NCBI GenBank assembly: GCA_019117005.1
Contig: DXAO01000025.1
Coordinates: 62,001 to 126,000, forward strand
Reading direction: 5' to 3'
Length of the DNA stretch: 64,000 nucleotides
Source: Candidatus Collinsella stercoripullorum
GTDB taxonomy: Bacteria; Actinomycetota; Coriobacteriia; Coriobacteriales; Coriobacteriaceae
Within the stretch, counting starts at the first letter, position 1. Each line of letters begins with the position of its first letter. The position numbers and the translations under genes are program-made. Positions 26,249 through 33,490 of the stretch are shown piece by piece. The notes beneath the pieces are model-generated. The model was given only the letters and a program-made list of their open reading frames with translations, did no database searches and had not been told where the DNA came from.

Positions 26249-28045
26249 GTGGCATACGACCACACGCAAAACCCCGCCGACATCCATTCCATGCATACCC
26301 GCACCTGCGGTGAGCTGCGCGCCGAGCACATCGGCGAGGAGGTCACGCTCACCGGTTGGGTCAGCCGCCGCCGCGACCACGGCGGGCTGATCTTCTGCGA
26401 CCTGCGCGACCGCGAGGGCATCACGCAGTGCACCTTCGACCCTGAGCACGCGGCCGGCGAGGCGTTCCACACCGCCGAGACCATGCGCCCGGAGTGGCCG
26501 ATCCTCGTGCACGGCACCGTCATCGCCCGCGACGCCGACACCGTGAACCCCAAGCTGCCGACCGGCGAGATCGAGGTCCTGACCGACCGGGTCGAGGTGC
26601 TCGGGCGCTCCAAGACCCCGCCGTTCCAGATCGAGGACGGTATCGAGACCTCCGAGGACACGCGCCTGCGCTACCGCTACCTCGACCTGCGCCGTCCCGA
26701 GATGATGGCCAACATGAAGCTGCGCTCCGACTTCACCTTCGCCATCCGCACCGCGCTGCACGACCGCGCCTTCATGGAGGTCGAGACCCCGGCGCTGTTC
26801 AAGTCCACGCCCGAGGGCGCGCGCGACTTCATCGTCCCCTCCCGCCTGCAGCCGGGCAGCTTCTACGCCCTGCCGCAGTCCCCGCAGCTGCTGAAGCAGC
26901 TGCTCATGGTGGGCGGCGTCGAGCGTTACTACCAGGTCGCCAAGTGCTTCCGCGACGAGGACCTGCGCGCCGACCGCCAGCCCGAGTTCACGCAGGTGGA
27001 CATCGAGATGAGCTTCGTCGAGCAGGACGACGTGATGGGCGCGCTCGAGGACGTGCTGTCCGCCGCGTTCGCCCAGGTGGGGGTCGAGATGCCCACGCCG
27101 CTGCGCCGCCTGTCCTTCTGGGACGCCATGGACACCTACGGCACTGACAAGCCCGATACCCGCTACGGCATGACGCTCGTCGACCTCACCGACGTGTTCG
27201 CGGGGTCCAAGTTCAAGGTCTTCTCAAGCACCGCCAACACCGAGGGCGAGGTCGTCAAGGCGATCAACGCCAAGGGCGCCGGCGCCTGGCCGCGCGCCCA
27301 GATCGACAAGCTCGCCAAGGTGGCCGAGACCTTCGGCGCCAAGGGCCTGGCGTGGATCGCGTTCCGCGAGGACGGCTCCATCAACAGCCCCATCGTCAAG
27401 TTCTTCTCCGACGAGGAGATGGCCGAGCTGCGCCGCCGCTGCGACGTCGAGCCGGGCGACCTGGTGATGTTCGCCGCCGGCCCGCGCCTAGCCTCCGACG
27501 AGATCCTGGGCGGCATGCGCTGCCACATGGCCGACGCCCTCGACGTGCCGCGCGAGGGCCACGACTTCCTGTGGGTCGTGGACTTCCCGCTGTTCCACTG
27601 GGATGACGAGGCCAAGCGCTACGAGGCCGAGCACCAGCCGTTCACCCTGCCGCACGTCGACGAGCTCGACCTGCTGGAGACCGACCCGCTCGCTATGGGC
27701 AGCTGCACCTACGACTTCGTCATGGACGGCTTCGAGGCGGGCGGCGGCGGCATGCGCATCCACGATTCCGCGCTGCAGCTCAAGATGCTCGAGTTCATGG
27801 GCTTCACCGAGGAGCGCGCCCGCGCGCAGTTCGGCTTCCTCATGGACGCGCTCGAGTTCGGCGCGCCCCCGATGGGCGGCTTCGCGCTCGGTCTCGACCG
27901 CGTGTGCATGCTGCTCGCCGGCGCGGACTCCATCCGCGACGTCATGGCGTTCCCCAAGACGAGCTCCGGCTCCGACCTCATGTCCGCGGCGCCGAGCGAG
28001 GTCTCCATGGCCCAGCTCAAGGAGGTCGGCCTGCGTCTGATGTAG
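26249..28045 (+). CDS. aspS: aspartyl-tRNA synthetase
   Basis: Class II synthetase of 598 residues, the bacterial type with N-terminal OB-fold (GEEVTLTGWVSRRRDHGGLIFCDLRDREG), catalytic core and inserted GAD domain (about 290-420). Motif 2 is FRDEDLRADRQPEFTQVDIEM, the aspartate-binding FKSTPEGARDFIVPSR and LPQSPQLLKQLLMVGG precede it, and motif 3 is GGFALGLDRVCMLLAG. The start is GTG at 26249, supported by AAAAAGGAGG. Whether it is discriminating or also charges tRNA-Asn cannot be told safely from sequence alone. It is monocistronic. Confidence 0.97.
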   Translation: MAYDHTQNPADIHSMHTRTCGELRAEHIGEEVTLTGWVSRRRDHGGLIFCDLRDREGITQCTFDPEHAAGEAFHTAETMRPEWPILVHGTVIARDADTVNPKLPTGEIEVLTDRVEVLGRSKTPPFQIEDGIETSEDTRLRYRYLDLRRPEMMANMKLRSDFTFAIRTALHDRAFMEVETPALFKSTPEGARDFIVPSRLQPGSFYALPQSPQLLKQLLMVGGVERYYQVAKCFRDEDLRADRQPEFTQVDIEMSFVEQDDVMGALEDVLSAAFAQVGVEMPTPLRRLSFWDAMDTYGTDKPDTRYGMTLVDLTDVFAGSKFKVFSSTANTEGEVVKAINAKGAGAWPRAQIDKLAKVAETFGAKGLAWIAFREDGSINSPIVKFFSDEEMAELRRRCDVEPGDLVMFAAGPRLASDEILGGMRCHMADALDVPREGHDFLWVVDFPLFHWDDEAKRYEAEHQPFTLPHVDELDLLETDPLAMGSCTYDFVMDGFEAGGGGMRIHDSALQLKMLEFMGFTEERARAQFGFLMDALEFGAPPMGGFALGLDRVCMLLAGADSIRDVMAFPKTSSGSDLMSAAPSEVSMAQLKEVGLRLM

Positions 28046-28291
28046 GCTCTCGGCGTCTTCGGAACGTTTGGGCATCTTCGAACATTTGGGGACGGGGTCG
28101 AGACGGACCGCGTCACCATGCTGAAGCGGTCCTTGCGCCTGGCGCGCAGGGGCCGCTTCCGTATCCGGATGCCTGCCGGCGAGGGGGCGGGCCCGCCCCT
28201 GTATCCGGGCGCCCGCCGGCTGGAGCGTGAGCCCCGTCCCGTTCCGCCTCCGTACGGTTGCCCGGTCGGCGGGGTCCTTCCGGCGACGCCG

Positions 28292-28993
28292 TCAGGCGAG
28301 GGCGCGCAGCGCGGCGATGTCCGCGTCGGTGAGCTCGAGGTCCATCGTGAGGCCGACCGGGGGCACGCTGAGCTCGACCACGTTCGAATTGCGGTAGCAG
28401 GTGATGGCGAGCGCCTCGTAGACCTGCAGGTCCTCTGCGCTCTGGCTGGCTTTCCGGGTCTCGCGCTGCCAGAGGCGCAGCGTGAACTCGGGGTCCCCGG
28501 GGTTGGTGGGCACGATCTTCCAGCTGTCGTACGAGAACGCCGCGAACGTCTCCGCGACCTGCGCGACCTGCTCGGATCCGGAGTACTCGGCCAGCGTCCC
28601 ACCCCCGTGCGCGTCCTCGATCACGATGCGTTCGGCCGCGGAGAGCGCCGTGCCGCTGCCGAACGCCTCGTCCAGGATCTCCGGCGCCTGGGAGAGGGAG
28701 TCCAGCGACCCCTCGAGCTTCTCGAACATGGACGTGAGGTCGTCCCCCACCTCGCCGAACGAGCCGCCGACCTCCTCCTGTGCCCGGTCGAACGCGTCGG
28801 CGACATCCTGGCGCGCATCGTCCACGGCGTTCGCCGCGTCGTCGAGCGCCTGCTGGGCGGACCCGTCGCGCAGGTCGCCGACATCGGTGCCGTTGTCGGT
28901 CACGAGGCATCCGGAAAGCGGTGCCGCCAGGGTGAGCGCCGCCGCGCAGACGGCGACGATGCGGAGACGGATGCGGGTGCGAGGACGGGTCAT
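28292..28993 (-). CDS. putative lipoprotein of unknown function
   Basis: A 233-residue predicted lipoprotein: Arg-rich n-region, hydrophobic core IVAVCAAALTLAAPL and lipobox LSGC with Cys near residue 29. The mature part has an acidic, Ala/Asp/Glu-rich helical region about 40-105 that could form a coiled coil, then a compact domain with the segments TLAEYSGSEQVAQVAETFAAF, PGDPEFTLRLWQ and TCYRNSNVVELSVPP. No family was recognised. ATG 28993 follows GGAGG. Its promoter contains a nine-base homopolymer in the spacer, so expression may vary between cells. Confidence 0.7.
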   Translation of the reverse strand: MTRPRTRIRLRIVAVCAAALTLAAPLSGCLVTDNGTDVGDLRDGSAQQALDDAANAVDDARQDVADAFDRAQEEVGGSFGEVGDDLTSMFEKLEGSLDSLSQAPEILDEAFGSGTALSAAERIVIEDAHGGGTLAEYSGSEQVAQVAETFAAFSYDSWKIVPTNPGDPEFTLRLWQRETRKASQSAEDLQVYEALAITCYRNSNVVELSVPPVGLTMDLELTDADIAALRALA

Positions 28994-29022
28994 AGGGGCC
29001 TCCTTCATGTGGTGACGTCCCC

Positions 29023-29049
29023 ATTCTAGGTGGGGGGGGGTTCCGTGAA
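29023..29049 (-). promoter_or_regulatory. lipoprotein promoter with a nine-C spacer tract
   Basis: On the minus strand TTCACG, a 15-base spacer that includes nine C (plus-strand G at 29032-29040), then TAGAAT (29028-29023). The predicted start point is about 23 bases before the gene. Length change of the tract would move the spacer toward or away from 17. Confidence 0.5.
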
Positions 29050-29108
29050 GGAGCCTTAACCGAAGCTTAAGGGAGCTTTCGGCGGACGGTCCCCCCGGTA
29101 GCCCGCGG

Positions 29109-29489
29109 CTACGCGGTGATCTCGACCAACGCGCCCTCGACGGCGGCGACGCAGCTCTCGTAATAGCCGTCGCCGGTGGTCCGCGGTCCGCTCACGACCT
29201 CGTACCCGTCGGCGCGCAGCCGCTCGGTGAGCTCGTCGACAGCCTGCTTGCCGCCCACCGAGAACGCGACGTGGGCGTACCCGCGGCAGGGCTGCCCGCC
29301 TCCCTCGGCGAGCTCGGGGCGCGTCATGATCTCGAGGCGCGCGCCGTCGTCGAACGAGAGGAAGTAGGATCGGAAGCCGGTCGTCTCATTGCGGTACGGC
29401 GCGCCCGCGGTTCCCCCGAGGTAGGTCTCGAAGAAGCGGCATGCCGCCTCGAGGTCGCGGACGTACAGGGCGACGTGTTCGATGCGCAT
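29109..29489 (-). CDS. VOC (glyoxalase/bleomycin resistance) family protein
   Basis: A 126-residue vicinal oxygen chelate protein with the paired beta-alpha-beta-beta-beta modules. Metal-ligand positions are His5 (MRIEHVALYV), Glu near 53 (GARLEIMTR), His near 72 (GYAHVAFSVG) and Glu at the C-terminal ALVEITA, the pattern of glyoxalase I and of related isomerases. YESCVAAVEGALVEI is close to lactoylglutathione-lyase-like proteins. ATG 29489 follows GGAGGG. A TATACT -10 (29522-29527 on the minus strand) and twin inverted repeats upstream suggest regulated expression. The substrate is unknown. Confidence 0.8.
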   Translation of the reverse strand: MRIEHVALYVRDLEAACRFFETYLGGTAGAPYRNETTGFRSYFLSFDDGARLEIMTRPELAEGGGQPCRGYAHVAFSVGGKQAVDELTERLRADGYEVVSGPRTTGDGYYESCVAAVEGALVEITA

Positions 29490-29521
29490 GGGCCCTCCAA
29501 GGACGGAAACATGTTCGTACA

Positions 29522-29527
29522 AGTATA
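29522..29527 (-). promoter_or_regulatory. -10 hexamer of the VOC gene
   Basis: Minus-strand TATACT, 33 bases upstream of the ATG, with TTATCG 18 bases further up as a possible -35. Confidence 0.5.
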
Positions 29528-29571
29528 GCCCATCAGGACGGGACGCGATAAGCGCCTCGGCGGGCCGGGGC

Positions 29572-29656
29572 GAGACAATGGCGTTCATGCACGCGATTGT
29601 TTCGCGTGCGCGGTGTCTAGCTGAAACAATGGCGTCCATGCACGCGTTTATCTCGC
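29572..29656. repeat. direct repeat of a 34-bp imperfect palindrome upstream of the VOC gene
   Basis: Copies at 29572-29605 and 29623-29656 share GACAATGGCGT and CATGCACGCG and differ at seven or fewer positions. In copy 1, GAGACAAT and ATTGTTTC form inverted ends. The spacing of 51 bases puts both on nearly the same DNA face. They look like two operator sites, 45-130 bases upstream of the TATACT hexamer. Confidence 0.5.
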
Positions 29657-29841
29657 TGCGACGTATGGCGGGCGGCCGGTGGATGCGGCGTGCTGCGGGT
29701 GGCTCGCAGAGGGCGGTGTCGATAGGTGCGGGAAGCGGGCGGCCGGCAGACGACAGTGTATGGCGCTCGGCGGGCGGGCTGGCGGCGACCGGCGACGGGC
29801 GATCGGAGGTGTGCGGCGTCCCGCGCGCCGCAGCGCCGGCC

Positions 29842-31068
29842 CTAGCGGGCGAGGCGCTGGCCGGAATAGATCGAGCGGTCGAGGTTGACGAGGTACGCGA
29901 CGGTGCAGACCACGAAGAACGCCGGCAGGTTGGCGAAGCCGAAGACCTCGCCGCCGATGAGGATCGGGGCGAGCAGGGTGTTGGTCGCGCTGCCGAAGAC
30001 GGCGGCGTACCCGAGGGCCGCCATGAGCTCGGCGGGAAGCCCCAAGACACCGCAGAGCGCCACGCCGAGCGTCGCGCCGATCGAGAACAGCGGCGTGACC
30101 TCGCCCCCTTGGAACCCGGCTGAAAGGGTGGCCACGGTGAGCAGGAGCTTGAGCGCCCAGTCCCAGCAAGCGACCGCGCTGGGGTCCCCGAAGGCCAGGG
30201 AGATGAGATTCGTCCCCAGGCCCGCATAGCGTCCGGCGCCGAGCGCGAGCAGCGCGACCGACAGCGCGACGCCGATGACGCCGATGCGTGCGAGCGGGTT
30301 GACGATGCGCCCCGCCTGCCGCTTGCCCCAGGCGAGCAGCCAGGCGAAGCCGCCGCCGACGACGCCGAAGACGAGCCCGGCGGCGGCGAGGCGGACGAGC
30401 GCGGGGGCGTCGAGCGCGAGCGCGGCGTCGACGGGCACCTCGAACTTCTCCAAGCCGAGCGTGCCGGAGGTCATGGCCGCGGAAAGCGACGCCGTAAGGG
30501 CTGCGGCGAGGGCGCGGTACTCCAGCCTGCCCGCGACGAGCACCTCGAGGGCGAAGGCGCAGGCCGCCAGCGGCGTCCGGAACAGCCCGGCGAACCCGGC
30601 GGCCATGCCCGCCACCACGAATACGCGCCCCGCGTGCTCGATCGGGACGAGCCTTCCCGCGCGGTGCGCGATGGCGGCGCCGATCTGCACGGCGACCCCT
30701 TCGCGGCCGGCGCTCCCGCCGAACAGGTGCGTCAGCCAGGTCCCGACCATGATGAGGGGGACCAGGCGCAGCGGGATCTCGTCCTCTCCGCCGTCCTCAT
30801 GGGCGACCGCGAACACGAGGCCCATGCCGCGCTCGGTCCCGCGGCCGAAGCGCCGGTACGCCGCGGCGACGGCGATGCCCGCGACGGCGAGGAAGGGGAT
30901 GAGCTGCCAGGGGTGCGCCTCACGGAACGCGGTGATGGCGAGCAGCACCCGTCCGAAGAGCGCGCAGACGGCGCCCACCGCGATGCCGATGGGGATGCCG
31001 AGCAGGGCGAGCAGCAGCATCTGCCCGTAGGCCGTCCGAATGCGCGCCGCGGCGCCCGTGCGTTCCAT
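29842..31068 (-). CDS. CLC family anion/proton antiporter, fluoride-type residues
   Basis: A 408-residue membrane protein of the CLC family with about 10-11 transmembrane segments. The selectivity motifs are GSAGREGVAVQIG, where Glu123 would be the proton-gating glutamate, and GFQGGEVTPLF near residue 300. In place of the chloride-type GSGIP it has GMGLV at 81-85. A Met at this point (Met79 in the Eca protein) is, as I recall, typical of the fluoride/proton antiporter branch CLC-F. The short length, without cytoplasmic CBS domains, fits too. ATG 31068 follows GGAGGG. No fluoride riboswitch was recognised upstream. A chloride exchanger is the alternative. Confidence 0.75.
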   Translation of the reverse strand: MERTGAAARIRTAYGQMLLLALLGIPIGIAVGAVCALFGRVLLAITAFREAHPWQLIPFLAVAGIAVAAAYRRFGRGTERGMGLVFAVAHEDGGEDEIPLRLVPLIMVGTWLTHLFGGSAGREGVAVQIGAAIAHRAGRLVPIEHAGRVFVVAGMAAGFAGLFRTPLAACAFALEVLVAGRLEYRALAAALTASLSAAMTSGTLGLEKFEVPVDAALALDAPALVRLAAAGLVFGVVGGGFAWLLAWGKRQAGRIVNPLARIGVIGVALSVALLALGAGRYAGLGTNLISLAFGDPSAVACWDWALKLLLTVATLSAGFQGGEVTPLFSIGATLGVALCGVLGLPAELMAALGYAAVFGSATNTLLAPILIGGEVFGFANLPAFFVVCTVAYLVNLDRSIYSGQRLAR

Positions 31069-31204
31069 AGGTTCCCTCCGTCTCTCGGTGCCGACCGAAG
31101 GATACCCCGAATCGCGCCGCGCGGTGTCCCGGATGCGGCCCGCTGTGGCGACAAGTGGCGACGTAGAGGGTGGTCCGCGCCACGCCGTGGGCAGCGTGCC
31201 GTAC

Positions 31205-31495
31205 CCCGGGGCAGTCCGTCGTGCCCGGAAACACCCGGCTGCACCCCGGGAACGCCCGGCCATGCCCCGCGAACAGTCCGTCGCATCCCGGGAAACGTTC
31301 GATTCTCTCCCAGACGGTCCGTTTCCGGCTTCCCGGGGCAGACGGCGGCGTTCCCGGGGCACGATGTCGTGCCTCCAGGGCAGATGACAGGGTTTCCGCA
31401 GGCGCCCTGGGAACGCCCGGCCTCGCCCCGGGGACGGCCAGCCGCGACCCGGGGACAGTCGGCAGCGCCCTGGGAACACTCGGCTGCACCCCGGC
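31205..31495. repeat. 21-bp minisatellite, about 14 degenerate units
   Basis: CCC anchors recur at 31205, 31224, 31245, 31266, 31287, 31309, 31332, 31353, 31374, 31405, 31427, 31448, 31468 and 31489, i.e. mostly every 21 bases. Typical unit: CCCGGGAACGCCCGGCCATG plus one base. The period equals seven codons but no gene was found for it. Confidence 0.8.
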
Positions 31496-31544
31496 CCCCC
31501 CTCTCGCCCTTCCCGCACGCGCGGCCCGCTTCTGGCAAAAAAAG

Positions 31545-31558
31545 TTAGGTCATCCTAA
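31545..31558. promoter_or_regulatory. candidate DtxR/MntR-type metal-repressor box before the ABC exporter operon
   Basis: TTAGGTCATCCTAA, with inverted TTAGG/CCTAA ends. It resembles DtxR/IdeR boxes (TTAGGTTAGCCTAA core) and the sequence upstream of feoB (47927-47940), which matches it at 10 of 14 positions. It sits in the AT-rich promoter island; ACTATATC (31578-31585) may include the -10. Confidence 0.5.
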
Positions 31559-31608
31559 TTCTCAACCGAATAGTTTACTATATCTAACTGTATGAGGTGA
31601 CGAGGCCG

Positions 31609-31712
31609 GGTATCCGGCCAGAGGGCCCCGGCCGGATGGAGTCCGGACCGGGGCATCCGGCCGGAGGGCATCCGGACCGGGGCATCCGGCCGGAGGGCAT
31701 CCGGCCGGCGGA
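31609..31712. repeat. 15-bp tandem repeat upstream of the ABC exporter
   Basis: Units alternating GCATCCGGCCGGAGG and GCATCCGGACCGGGG, seven or so copies, with the more distal ones degenerate. They fill the leader between the promoter island and the SD of the first ABC gene, so they would be transcribed. Confidence 0.75.
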
Positions 31713-31729
31713 CGGGGAGGCGGGAAGGC

Positions 31730-33490
31730 ATGATGATCGACAGGCGGCTCGTGGGGCTGGTGCCCGAGAGCAGGCGCTACACCGCCCTGGGCGTCGGGTT
31801 CCAGTGGATCGCCCTCATGGCGAACATCTGCCTGGTCACAGCCGTCTGCCGCCTGCTCGGCCGCATCTTCGGGCAGACGGCGGCGGCCGGCGACCTCGTC
31901 GCCACCGCGGCCGTCGCCCTCGTCGTCGTCGCCGTGCGCGCGCTCTGCACGGCCGGCGCGTCGTGGGCGGGGTTCCTCTCATCCTGCGCGGTGAAGCGGC
32001 GGCTGCGCCCCGTCATCTACGAGAAGCTCCTGCGGCTCGGCCCCTCGTACCGCGAGCACGCGCTCACCTCGGAGGTCGTGCAGGTCTCCGTCGAGGGCGT
32101 CGACCAGCTCGAGACCTACTTCGGCTCCTACCTCCCGCAGCTCTTCTACGCCCTGCTCGCGCCCCTCACGCTCTTCGCCGTGCTCGCGCCGGTGAGCCCC
32201 CTCGCCGCAGCGGTGCTGCTCGTCTGCGTGCCGCTCATCCCCGCCGCCATCGCCGCCGTCCAGACCTGGGCGAAGCGCCTGCTCTCCAGGTACTGGGGGA
32301 GCTACACGGCGCTCGGCGACACCTTCCTCGAGAACCTGCAGGGGCTCACGACCCTCAAGGTCTACGGGGCCGACGGGATGAGGCAGCGCGAGATGAACGA
32401 GCGGGCCGAGGAGTTCCGCCGCATCACCATGCGCGTGCTCGTCATGCAGCTCAACTCCATCGCCGTCATGGATGTCGTCGCCTACGGCGGCGCGACGGCG
32501 GGCATCGCCGTGGGTCTCTTCCAGTTCCGGGCGGGGGCGGTCGACCTCGTCGGATGCCTCATGATCATGCTGCTCGCGGCCGACTACTTCCTACCCATGC
32601 GTCAGCTCGGGTCGTTCTTCCACATCGCCATGAACGGCATGGCGGCGAGCGAGAAGATCTTCCGCCTGCTCGATGCCGAGGAGCCCGCCGCGGGCACGCT
32701 GCCCTTCCCGGAGCGCTCGGGCATCCGCGTCGAGGGGCTCGGCTACGCCTACCGCGGCGAGGACGGCGCCTCCCGGACCGCCCTGTCCGACGTGAGCCTC
32801 GAGATCCCCGAGGGCTCGTTCACGGCGGTCGTGGGCGAGAGCGGATGCGGCAAGTCGACGCTCGTCTCCGTGCTCATGGGCAGGAACCGGGGGTACGCGG
32901 GCTCCGTCTCCGTGGGCGGCGCGGAGCTTGCGGACATCGACCCGGCCGACCTCATGCGGCACGTGACCTACGTGGGCCATCAAAGCTACCTGTTCCGCGG
33001 CACGGTGCGCGAGAACCTCCTCGCCGCCAAGCCGGACGCCACGGACGGCGAACTGTGGGAGGCGCTCGAGGCGACGCGCCTCGCCGGCTTCCTGCGCACC
33101 GAGCAGGGGCTCGAGACCCGGCTCACCGAGCAGGCGGCGAACCTGTCCGGCGGCCAGCGTCAGCGCCTCGCGCTCGCCCGGGCGCTTCTGCACGACACGC
33201 GCGTCTACATCTTCGACGAGGCGGCGTCGAACGTGGACGTGGAGAGCGAGGACGCCATCATGGCGGCCATCGAGGACCTGGCGCGCCGGCGCACCGACCG
33301 GACCGTGGTCGTCATCTCGCACCGCCTGGCGAGCGTGGCGGGCGCCGACCGGATCGCGGTGCTCGCCGACGGCGCGGTCGCGGAGACGGGGACCCATGCC
33401 GAGCTCGTCGGGCGCGCAGGGGTCTACGCCGGGCTGCGGCGGGCGCAGCGGGAAGTCGAGGAGCTCGATGCCGAGGAGGCGATCGGATGA
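31730..33490 (+). CDS. ABC transporter permease/ATPase, half of a heterodimeric exporter
   Basis: A 586-residue type IV ABC half-transporter: six TM helices (about 15-310) fused to an ATPase domain. Walker A GESGCGKSTLVSVLM near residue 375, Q-loop THVGHQSYLF-like segment, signature LSGGQRQRLALARALLHD near 480, Walker B VYIFDEAASNVDVES and switch ISHRLAS are intact. The arrangement with the next gene is that of CydDC-type or siderophore-type heterodimers. The ATG follows GGGGAGGCGGGAAGG. It is the first gene of a four-gene overlapping operon (ABC, ABC, ygbA-like, ybaN-like) behind a candidate metal-repressor box, so iron-linked export or import is my guess; the substrate is unknown. Confidence 0.88.
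   Translation: MMIDRRLVGLVPESRRYTALGVGFQWIALMANICLVTAVCRLLGRIFGQTAAAGDLVATAAVALVVVAVRALCTAGASWAGFLSSCAVKRRLRPVIYEKLLRLGPSYREHALTSEVVQVSVEGVDQLETYFGSYLPQLFYALLAPLTLFAVLAPVSPLAAAVLLVCVPLIPAAIAAVQTWAKRLLSRYWGSYTALGDTFLENLQGLTTLKVYGADGMRQREMNERAEEFRRITMRVLVMQLNSIAVMDVVAYGGATAGIAVGLFQFRAGAVDLVGCLMIMLLAADYFLPMRQLGSFFHIAMNGMAASEKIFRLLDAEEPAAGTLPFPERSGIRVEGLGYAYRGEDGASRTALSDVSLEIPEGSFTAVVGESGCGKSTLVSVLMGRNRGYAGSVSVGGAELADIDPADLMRHVTYVGHQSYLFRGTVRENLLAAKPDATDGELWEALEATRLAGFLRTEQGLETRLTEQAANLSGGQRQRLALARALLHDTRVYIFDEAASNVDVESEDAIMAAIEDLARRRTDRTVVVISHRLASVAGADRIAVLADGAVAETGTHAELVGRAGVYAGLRRAQREVEELDAEEAIG

Larger units (their letters stand above)
31069..31729. other. CLC-ABC divergent intergenic region with two tandem-repeat tracts
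   Basis: A 661-base gap holding a 21-bp minisatellite, an AT-rich promoter island with a candidate metal-repressor box, and a 15-bp tandem repeat. The minus-strand frame of the CLC gene stays open through the minisatellite, but the SD and TM pattern put the true CLC start at 31068. Confidence 0.7.

Noticed and set aside
31205-31495. The 21-bp tandem units as a CRISPR array
   Set aside because: Units are contiguous and degenerate without unique spacers, and no cas gene is in the window.
31069-31518. Continuation of the CLC open frame upstream, with seven-residue repeats, as an N-terminal extension
   Set aside because: The 21-bp repeat keeps several frames open by composition. A proper SD and the first TM helix place the start at 31068. 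No family similarity exists in the extension.
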